Shown here one piece after another: positions 57,574-64,000 of a stretch of 64,000 nucleotides of DNA (positions are counted from its first letter, which is position 1; each line of letters starts with the position of its first letter). Source of the DNA: JAEVLT01 sp964484065 (GTDB lineage: Bacteria > Bacillota > Bacilli > Bacillales > Cytobacillaceae); the NCBI GenBank assembly GCA_964484065.1, contig CAZAEW010000002.1, forward strand, positions 186,001 through 250,000. The letters are read 5' to 3'. The notes beneath the pieces were generated by a model, which was not told the DNA's origin, searched no databases, and saw only the letters and a program-made list of their open reading frames with translations. Position numbers and translations under genes: made by a program.

Positions 57574-59348
57574 TTTTATTACGCAGTGTAGTTGGTAAAC
57601 TTTGGGGTACCATTCTTTTATTGGTTTCCTTTATTTTATTTATTTTAACGGTAATGCTTTTAGAGTACTTTGATAACTACAACATTGACCAAACAAAAAC
57701 GAATTTGAAAAATACAGCAGAAAAAATTGCTGTCGTATTAGAAGATCACGGAAAAAATAATTTCCCATTGGGTTTAGAGATTTCTTGGGACATTGTCGAT
57801 GACGTAACGAAAGTAGTTATTATTAAAGATAATAATCAGGCCTACTATTCTCCAAATACAAGAGGGAATAAAAAGTTAACAGTTTCCGATATTCGCAGGG
57901 ATAAAGAGCTTTCCAAGGTATTCAATGGGAAATCAAGAGTGGTGAAGGTTTCAACCCTTACACCAGGCAATCAACAAACCGATGCCAGCTATTCGATTGT
58001 AGGAGTACCTTTTCAATTATCGAACGGTAAACATGGCGGGGTTTTTGTTTATCAATCATTAACAGATGTTAAAGCTACTTCCCGCAACACTACCAAATTT
58101 ATTTTGCTTGTTGCAGGCGTTGCCATCATTCTGACCACTATTTTTGCTTTCTTTCTGTCAACACGGATTGCCGCTCCGTTAAGAAAGATGCGGGAAGCGG
58201 CTTTTGAAGTGGCCCGGGGAAAATTCGATACAAAGGTACCGATTTTAACTCATGATGAAATCGGTGAACTTGCGACAGCTTTTAATCAGATGGGAAGACA
58301 ATTGAAATTTAATATGAATGCACTGAGTCAGGAAAAGGAACAGCTTGCCAGCATTCTTAGCAGTATGGCCGACGGGGTCATTACCTTTAATCGGGATGGG
58401 ACGATCCTGATTACAAACCCTCCTGCGGACCGTTTTCTGCAGTATTGGTATTATGAGAAAGGTGAAATTAGCTCCAATACAGAATCAATCCCATCGAAAG
58501 TAAATGAATTATTCCAGCAGGCAGTAGATACGGAAAAGGATCAAATAGGAGAAATATCTCTTCAGGGAAGGCACTGGGTGATTCTTGTCAGCCCTCTTTA
58601 CAGCAATCAATTTATTCGGGGAGCTGTGGCTGTTATTCGAAACATGACAGAAGAACGGAAACTGGATAAACTGCGTAAAGATTTTATCGCTAATGTGTCG
58701 CATGAGCTAAGAACACCCATTTCAATGCTCCAAGGGTACAGTGAAGCAATTGTCGATGACATTGCCGAAACGGAGGAAGAGAAAAAAGAGATGGCCAGAG
58801 TGATTTATGATGAATCACTGCGAATGGGCCGGCTCGTCAATGAATTGCTTGACCTGGCAAGAATGGAGGCGGGGCATATCCAGTTAACCATTGAGGAGGT
58901 AAATCTATCAGCCTTCATTAATCGGATTGTCCGGAAATTCCAAGGAATTGCTAAAGATAATGAAATTAATCTAAGTGCAAATATCAGTGAAAGTGAAACA
59001 AGTTTTTCTTTTGATCCGGATCGGATTGAACAAGTACTGACTAATCTGATTGATAATGCAATCAGACATACGCCAAAGGGCGGGTATGTGACATTAAACA
59101 TTATTCATGAAGAAAAAGGACTAAAAATGGAAGTTACCGATTCTGGGTCGGGTATTCCAGAGGAAGACTTGCCGTTTGTATTTGAACGGTTTTATAAAGC
59201 GGACAAAGCCAGAACGAGAGGCAGAGCGGGAACCGGGTTGGGACTTGCGATTGCGAAGAATATCATCGATGCCCATTTTGGTACGATTTCCGTTCAAAGT
59301 ATGCTAGGGCAGGGAACGACATTCTCATTTTATCTTCCACGAAAATAG
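57570..59348 (+). CDS. resE: Sensor histidine kinase ResE
   Basis: Membrane histidine kinase that phosphorylates ResD, 592 aa. Domains in order: TM1 (about residues 10-32), extracytoplasmic sensor (about 35-165), TM2 (about 170-195), HAMP, PAS (about 255-360) and HisKA with His378 in VSHELRTP. HATPase_c follows, with NLIDNAIRHTPKGG, DSGSGIPEED and RGRAGTGLGLAIAKN. The ATG overlaps resD and there is a terminator after the gene. Confidence 0.96.
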   Translation: MILLRSVVGKLWGTILLLVSFILFILTVMLLEYFDNYNIDQTKTNLKNTAEKIAVVLEDHGKNNFPLGLEISWDIVDDVTKVVIIKDNNQAYYSPNTRGNKKLTVSDIRRDKELSKVFNGKSRVVKVSTLTPGNQQTDASYSIVGVPFQLSNGKHGGVFVYQSLTDVKATSRNTTKFILLVAGVAIILTTIFAFFLSTRIAAPLRKMREAAFEVARGKFDTKVPILTHDEIGELATAFNQMGRQLKFNMNALSQEKEQLASILSSMADGVITFNRDGTILITNPPADRFLQYWYYEKGEISSNTESIPSKVNELFQQAVDTEKDQIGEISLQGRHWVILVSPLYSNQFIRGAVAVIRNMTEERKLDKLRKDFIANVSHELRTPISMLQGYSEAIVDDIAETEEEKKEMARVIYDESLRMGRLVNELLDLARMEAGHIQLTIEEVNLSAFINRIVRKFQGIAKDNEINLSANISESETSFSFDPDRIEQVLTNLIDNAIRHTPKGGYVTLNIIHEEKGLKMEVTDSGSGIPEEDLPFVFERFYKADKARTRGRAGTGLGLAIAKNIIDAHFGTISVQSMLGQGTTFSFYLPRK

Positions 59349-59400
59349 ATTCACGATGTTCTTGATTCGCAGAAAAAATGAATTAGATATACAATCAAAA

Positions 59401-59437
59401 AAACTCATCCAACAATACGTTGGATGAGTTTTTTGCG
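59401..59437 (+). terminator. Terminator after resE
   Basis: Fourteen-base stem (AAACTCATCCAAC with GTTGGATGAGTTT) followed by TTTTG. Confidence 0.9.
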
Positions 59438-59608
59438 TCAAATATAGAAGTGGGCAAGCTTGAGAAAAAATTAAAATAGATGAATAAAAACACAAAAAAC
59501 TCCAAATTATAACAAATATGTTTTACTACCCCCATACATAGAATTTTTAAAGCAAAAAATTACACCATACATATAAGAAGAAAAGGGCAAGTAATAAGGA
59601 GGATCTTA

Positions 59609-60370
59609 ATGCGTAAATACATAAAGAAGTTATCCATTGCAGGAATGATAGCCATTTGTTCGGGAATGTTTTTAGGGGAAGGAAAACTCCTAAAGGCGAG
59701 CGCCATTGCCCCCGCCGAAGACAGAGAAGAGTGGATTTGGCCGGCCGATGGTGTCATTTCTGATACTTTTGGAACGAGGATGGGTAAGCATAAAGGGATT
59801 GATATTGCAGGAAGCTTAAATTCGCCCATTTTAGCTGTTGATGCTGGGGTTGTTGAGAAATCCTATTATTCTGACAGCTATGGTAATGTGATTTTTATTC
59901 ATCATCCAGCGAGTTACGTAACGGTTTATGCTCACCTGGCCTCGAGGCTTGTTTTTGAAGGGCAATCTGTCAGGAAAGGGCAGATAATTGGGAGAATGGG
60001 AAGTTCGGGGCAAGCCACCGGCGTGCATCTTCATTTTGAAGCACATAGAAAGGAATGGAGGTTCGATAAAAAATTTGTATTGGACCCGGAAGGGCTATTA
60101 GGAGTAAAAAAATTAGGGGAAGTGGTACAAGCTGGTAAAGTAAATAGGGAAGTGAATGCATTAGAAGCAAGTACCCGCTTTCATCCTCAGGAAGAAAATA
60201 ATCAGCATGTTCAAACGGCAAGCAGATTTAATCATACATATATTGTAAAAAGGGGAGATACTTTAACTTCCATTTCTCTACAAAACCAATTAACAATCGA
60301 GGAACTGAAACGAAAAAATGGCCTATCTTCAGAATTAATAGTGCCCGGGCAAAAACTAATCGTTCGCTAA
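59609..60370 (+). CDS. Secreted M23 peptidase with LysM domain
   Basis: Cell-wall endopeptidase candidate, 253 aa. The signal peptide runs to about residue 32. The M23 (LytM-type) domain has the zinc residues His61 and Asp65 in HKGIDIAG, then His140 and His142 in VHLHFE. A C-terminal LysM (residues about 208-253, YIVKRGDTLTSIS to LIVPGQKLIV) binds peptidoglycan. All four key residues are present, so it should be active, unlike degenerate M23 proteins of the SpoIIQ type. The ATG lies behind AAGGAGG. It occupies the place of sigX-rsiX. Confidence 0.88.
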   Translation: MRKYIKKLSIAGMIAICSGMFLGEGKLLKASAIAPAEDREEWIWPADGVISDTFGTRMGKHKGIDIAGSLNSPILAVDAGVVEKSYYSDSYGNVIFIHHPASYVTVYAHLASRLVFEGQSVRKGQIIGRMGSSGQATGVHLHFEAHRKEWRFDKKFVLDPEGLLGVKKLGEVVQAGKVNREVNALEASTRFHPQEENNQHVQTASRFNHTYIVKRGDTLTSISLQNQLTIEELKRKNGLSSELIVPGQKLIVR

Positions 60371-60386
60371 ACGTTCTTCCCAAAAT

Positions 60387-60422
60387 AACCGCTGACTAAG
60401 GGATCAGCGGTTGTGCTTTTAT
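60387..60422 (+). terminator. Terminator after the M23 gene
   Basis: Nine-base stem AACCGCTGA/TCAGCGGTT (60387-60395 with 60404-60412) followed by GTGCTTTTATTT. Confidence 0.8.
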
Positions 60423-60439
60423 TTACGGGAAATTTGTAC

Positions 60440-60469
60440 AAAGAAAATCCCTCTCGAGGTTGAGAGGGA
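60440..60469 (-). terminator. Terminator after fer
   Basis: Eight-base stem (60448-60455 with 60462-60469). Read on the minus strand it is followed by TTTTCTTT. Confidence 0.85.
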
Positions 60470-60477
60470 CTGAAATC

Positions 60478-60726
60478 TTATTCGAATTTTGCAGGATTTC
60501 CATCAAATGGTTCGTCAGCAACCTTGATAGAATCAGTTGGACAGCCTTCAAAAGCATCCATCATGTCATCAACTAATACTTCTGGGATCTCAACGATACC
60601 TTCATTTTCATCAAGTGTTACAAATGCGATACCTTCATCATTATAATCATAGATATCTGGTGCTGCTGCGCCGCATGCTCCGCAAGCAATGCAAGTTTCT
60701 TGGTCAACAATTGTGTACTTAGCCAT
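60478..60726 (-). CDS. fer: [4Fe-4S] ferredoxin
   Basis: Small acidic electron carrier, 82 aa, with one [4Fe-4S] cluster held by Cys12, Cys15 and Cys18 (CIACGAC) and Cys62 (GCPTDS). The ATG at 60726 follows GGGAGGAG and gives the same length as B. subtilis Fer. A six-codon extension upstream is rejected. The codon usage looks adapted, which suggests strong expression. Partner enzymes (cytochromes P450, desaturases or others) are not in the window. Confidence 0.95.
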   Translation of the reverse strand: MAKYTIVDQETCIACGACGAAAPDIYDYNDEGIAFVTLDENEGIVEIPEVLVDDMMDAFEGCPTDSIKVADEPFDGNPAKFE

Positions 60727-60981
60727 GAAAAAAACTCCTCCCAAAATTAAAACAAGTATTGTGCGTACCTGTTTCCACTCACAAATATGGAAACCATTTC
60801 ACATTCCTATTGTAAAACTGAATGGCTAACTTTTCAATAGAAAATTGCGTTTCTCTGCCCGTTAATTCATAACGATTCAGCATAATTCCACATTTAAACC
60901 AACTATCCTCCCAGTTTCATGCTAAAATAAATACAGAAAAAGTCAGTGTCGGTTCAAATATGTCGTACGAGGGTGGATTGA

Positions 60982-62040
60982 ATGTCATGCTTTGAAACAC
61001 TAATTCTCCATTTGATAAAGCAATTAAATGGCGAGAGGACGATCTATTCCATTTATCACCTGCTTAAAGGGAAAAAATCCTCCCAAACCATCCAAGATGC
61101 TCATTTGTATAATATATCCAGATATTTCGGGATTTATCAACGCGTTTCACGGGAATCTCTGGAAAAAACAGTCCGGCAGGCAATGACTGGCAATAGGATT
61201 GTCCTCTGCGGCGATCAGCGATATCAATTAACTCAAAGCGGCGCCCATCTCCTTGCTGGCTCTATCAAGAATATTTCTGATTTGAAGTATATAAATGGAT
61301 GGAAGTATAATCAAATGGACATCCAATTTTGGGAGAGACTGTCAGTTTTCACCCAGGTAGTATCGAATCTTGTTCATTATGAACCGCACTACATCCCCGT
61401 TCAAAAAGATAAACAAACACTTAGGTGGTTAAAATCCTTTTTTGAAAAGAATCAGATGTCAAGAAGTTTATTGGGAAGGACACTTTTTTCCGAATTAATG
61501 GATTGCTTGCAAAAGGCAGACAATATTGATCCTTCCATCTTCGTTTTTCGGCTAACAGGTCATAATCAAATCGGCTTAACAGCGCAGCAGACGGCAGAAA
61601 AATTCGGTATGGAGCCTTTTCGGTATCACTTAGAGTTTTTAAATATCATCCATTATTTTTTGAGCCAATTGACTTTTGATAATGGCCGCTTTCCGCTGCT
61701 GCGTTTACTTCTGAGCGATCAAGCGCAAAATGAAGCTTTAACGAAATCAACGCAAAAAACATATGAACTGCTTAAAAAAGGGTTTTCGATTGAGGAAATG
61801 GCTGGATTGAGAAATCTGAAAATGAATACGATTGAAGATCATATTGTTGAACTAGCATTAAACATGAAGAACTTTTCTATTGATGGTTTTGTTGATAAGC
61901 AAAAGGAGCAAAAAATTTTGCATGCTGCCCGCCTAACAGAATCAAAGCAATTGAAAAAAATAAAAAATTTGGTGCCGGCAGTGAATTATTTTGAAATCAG
62001 ATTAGTGCTGGCTAAACATGAGGGAAAGCAATGGAACTAG
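60982..62040 (+). CDS. ypbB: YpbB-like helix-turn-helix protein
   Basis: Protein of 352 aa always found next to a RecQ-type helicase in Bacillus. The C-terminal part (about residues 255-310) holds a helix-turn-helix-like segment, TYELLKKGFSIEEMAGLRNLKMNTIEDHIVEL, shown here as GFSIEEMAGLRNLKMNTIED. It resembles the helicase-associated C-terminal domain of some RecQ proteins. Function unknown, possibly an accessory to the helicase. The ATG has a GAGGGTGG site. The last 10 bases overlap recQ. Confidence 0.82.
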   Translation: MSCFETLILHLIKQLNGERTIYSIYHLLKGKKSSQTIQDAHLYNISRYFGIYQRVSRESLEKTVRQAMTGNRIVLCGDQRYQLTQSGAHLLAGSIKNISDLKYINGWKYNQMDIQFWERLSVFTQVVSNLVHYEPHYIPVQKDKQTLRWLKSFFEKNQMSRSLLGRTLFSELMDCLQKADNIDPSIFVFRLTGHNQIGLTAQQTAEKFGMEPFRYHLEFLNIIHYFLSQLTFDNGRFPLLRLLLSDQAQNEALTKSTQKTYELLKKGFSIEEMAGLRNLKMNTIEDHIVELALNMKNFSIDGFVDKQKEQKILHAARLTESKQLKKIKNLVPAVNYFEIRLVLAKHEGKQWN

Positions 62041-63515
62041 AAAGGCTGTTAAAAAAGCACTTTGGTTATTCCAATTTTAAAACGGGACAAAAAGAAGTGA
62101 TTGAATCCATTCTAGCCCGGAAAGATACGCTGGCAATGCTCCCTACGGGTACGGGGAAATCGCTCTGTTATCAGCTTCCCGGTTACATATTTCCCGGATC
62201 GATCGTCATTGTTTCACCATTATTATCCTTAATGCAAGATCAGGTCGAACAGATGATGAAATTTGGTGAAAAAAGGGTTGTGGCACTAAACTCCTTCTTA
62301 ACACCCTATGAAAAAAAGAACGTTCTTCAAAGAATAAGTGAGTATAAATTTATTTTTATCTCTCCGGAAATGCTGAATAATCCAATTATCATTGAAAAAT
62401 TGAGGGAATTAACGATTTCGTTATTTGTTATCGATGAAGCACACTGTATTTCTCAATGGGGCTATGATTTCCGCCCTGATTACTTAAAATTGGGAGAAAT
62501 TCGCGCCAAATTAGGGAACCCGCTTACATTAGCATTAACGGCAACTGCAACGAAACAAGTGCGAAAGGATATCATTTCCTCACTTAACATATCCAGCATC
62601 AATAAAGTAGAATCTACGGTTGACCGTCCCAACATTGCTTTTTATCTTGAACAATTAAGCGGTTATTTGGAAAAACAGGAACGTCTGGTGGAACTGGCAT
62701 TGAACCTTCAAAAACCAGGAATTATTTATTTCTCAAGTAAAAAATCAGCGGAACAAATAGCTTCATTATTAAAAGAAAATGGGTTAAAAAAAACGATGGC
62801 TTACCATAGCGGAATGGATCAGGAACAAAGGATTTTAATCCAGCAGCAGTTTATTCAAGGACAGTTGGATCTCATTTGTGCAACAAGCGCGTTTGGAATG
62901 GGAGTAAATAAGGAAAATATTCGCTTTATTATCCATTTTCATATGCCCTTGCAAATGGAATCATATCTTCAAGAAATTGGCAGGGCCGGACGGGATGGAA
63001 GGTCCAGTCTAGCTGTTTTATTGACTTGCCCGGGAGATGATCAGCTGCCCCTGCAGCTGATCGAAACAGAATTGCCGACTGAACAGCAAATGGATTGGCT
63101 TTATAACCAGCTTAAGATGCGGGATTCAAGTTTAGAGTTGGATCCGGCCTTACAGGAGAAAGGCGGATTTTCAGAAATACAGTGGCGGATGGTTCAAGAA
63201 TTTGCTATCCAACCTCCCCGTAATGAATCAGAGTTGGAAAAAAACATACTGAGCTTCAAAGAATACACCCAAAAACGCCGCGAAATAAAACGCAGCAAAT
63301 TATTTGAAGTTCAAAAATGGATTCATTCAAAAGAATGCAGGAGGAATGGGATTCTCGAATACTTTGAAGAAACGGCAAAAGGAATACAAAATCAAAACTG
63401 CTGTGATCAATGCGGACTTGACATTTTGCCGTATGTAGTAAAAGAAAAAAATCCCCCTCCTGAAGAGTACGAAGTGGATTGGAAAGAGTATCTTGAGAAA
63501 ATTCTTCTATTGTGA
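62031..63515 (+). CDS. recQ: RecQ family ATP-dependent DNA helicase (RecS type)
   Basis: 3'-5' DNA helicase of 494 aa. Helicase motifs in order: PTGTGKSLCYQLP (motif I, residues 38-50), IDEAHCISQWGYDFRPDY (II and RecQ loop), ALTATAT (III), YHSGMD, SAFGMGV (V), and QEIGRAGRDG (VI). A zinc-binding region follows with CRRNGILEYF and CCDQCG. The HRDC domain is missing, as in B. subtilis RecS (ypbC). Translation is coupled to ypbB. Confidence 0.94.
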   Translation: MELERLLKKHFGYSNFKTGQKEVIESILARKDTLAMLPTGTGKSLCYQLPGYIFPGSIVIVSPLLSLMQDQVEQMMKFGEKRVVALNSFLTPYEKKNVLQRISEYKFIFISPEMLNNPIIIEKLRELTISLFVIDEAHCISQWGYDFRPDYLKLGEIRAKLGNPLTLALTATATKQVRKDIISSLNISSINKVESTVDRPNIAFYLEQLSGYLEKQERLVELALNLQKPGIIYFSSKKSAEQIASLLKENGLKKTMAYHSGMDQEQRILIQQQFIQGQLDLICATSAFGMGVNKENIRFIIHFHMPLQMESYLQEIGRAGRDGRSSLAVLLTCPGDDQLPLQLIETELPTEQQMDWLYNQLKMRDSSLELDPALQEKGGFSEIQWRMVQEFAIQPPRNESELEKNILSFKEYTQKRREIKRSKLFEVQKWIHSKECRRNGILEYFEETAKGIQNQNCCDQCGLDILPYVVKEKNPPPEEYEVDWKEYLEKILLL

Positions 63516-63523
63516 GCGATCAT

Positions 63524-64000
63524 ATGAAAAAAAATAAACTGAATGATCAAATCAATTCTTTAACCGATAAAGAATTAGTACAACAGCTGTATATTACCCA
63601 AATCTTTTTATTAATCCTATCAGTTGTACTCAGCCGATTCCTATTTAAAGGGAACGATTTTTGGAAGCTGATCAATTGGTTTGATGTTAAAATCATTTCA
63701 ATTGGAATAACAGCTGGAATAACGGTAGTGGTTATTGATTTTTTCTTCATGAAATGGCTCCCGACGGATTATTATGATGATGGAGGCATTAATAAAAGGA
63801 TTTTTCGAAGTCAAAGGCTTTATCAGATCGTATTTATTGCCTTATTCGTATCATTTAGTGAAGAAATGCTTTTTCGCGGAATTATTCAAACAAAAATAGG
63901 ACTCATTGGAGCTAGTTTCATTTTTGCAGTCATCCATTATCGGTACTTATTTAATTGGTTTTTATTTTTTAACATTGTTTTATTGAGCTTTATTATAGGG
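63524..64000 (+). CDS. ypbD: CPBP family intramembrane metalloprotease, 5' part
   Basis: Runs off the right edge after 159 codons. The ATG at 63524 lies 8 bases after the recQ stop; the ribosome site is weak (GTGAG). A polar N-terminus is followed by hydrophobic segments at about residues 25-45, 57-77 and 105-125, and another after 150. Two family motifs are present: the catalytic EExxxR as SEEMLFRG and the FxxxH motif as FAVIH. Related to CAAX-protease/YpbD proteins. The target is unknown. Confidence 0.88.
   Translation, partial: MKKNKLNDQINSLTDKELVQQLYITQIFLLILSVVLSRFLFKGNDFWKLINWFDVKIISIGITAGITVVVIDFFFMKWLPTDYYDDGGINKRIFRSQRLYQIVFIALFVSFSEEMLFRGIIQTKIGLIGASFIFAVIHYRYLFNWFLFFNIVLLSFIIG

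Noticed and set aside
1..64000. CRISPR arrays, prophage or insertion sequences
   Set aside because: No spaced direct repeats, transposase or phage genes were found. The only recombinase is the chromosomal xerD.

Overview
The window is chromosomal DNA from an endospore-forming member of the Bacillaceae, low in GC. It carries spoIIM, dacF, the spoIIA operon with sigF, spoVA genes, dacB and spmAB. Its gene order closely follows the Bacillus subtilis yqi-yqj-yqk-ypu-ypb region. Non-ATG starts (TTG, GTG) are common and strong Shine-Dalgarno sites decide most starts. The species cannot be fixed from this sequence alone. There is no rRNA, tRNA, prophage, insertion sequence or CRISPR array. Four genes below 50 codons sit in the gaps: prli42, mciZ, a YjcZ-family gene and an unrecognised 47-residue gene.

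Layout. (1) 1-12.6 kb, branched-chain and propionate metabolism: the end of bkdB (E2 of the branched-chain 2-oxoacid dehydrogenase), then mutA-mutB-meaB, bacilliredoxin brxB, an arginine-type ABC transporter artPQR, yqjA, the miniprotein Prli42, and methylmalonyl-CoA epimerase with a carboxyltransferase subunit. Together these would take valine/isoleucine-derived propionyl-CoA to succinyl-CoA. (2) 12.7-24.7 kb: a PepT-like peptidase, DNA polymerase IV, a lone CheW, a VIT-family transporter, zwf, rnz, namA, proI, an SDR enzyme, the second Y-family polymerase (yqjW) behind two LexA boxes, its YolD-like partner and yqkB. (3) 24.7-32.7 kb: thiolase, yqkE, yqkF, mciZ, nudF, the EndoQ-family gene yqxK, spoIIM, fur with a PerR-like box, yqzK and xerD. 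(4) 32.8-42.5 kb: the nucleoside catabolism cluster drm-pupG-pdp, then dacF, spoIIAA-spoIIAB-sigF and a shortened spoVA operon that lacks spoVAC, spoVAD and spoVAEb. (5) 42.6-49.9 kb: lysA, ypuA, an orphan ribT, ypuF, a YjcZ-type miniprotein, scpAB, an unrecognised gene, ypuI and a superoxide dismutase with a long N-terminal extension. (6) 50.0-64.0 kb: dacB-spmA-spmB, rluB, resABC, resDE, an M23-LysM cell-wall peptidase where B. subtilis has sigX-rsiX, ferredoxin, ypbB-recQ and the start of a CPBP membrane protease.

No wholly new system is visible. The points most worth a second look are the gutted spoVA operon, the ribT orphan, the SOS control of only one of two Y-family polymerases, the small genes that automatic callers miss, candidate sporulation promoters (SigE, SigF, SigG, SigH), and the intergenic hairpin and repeat elements at 30.0 kb, 24.75 kb and 0.85/20.5 kb.
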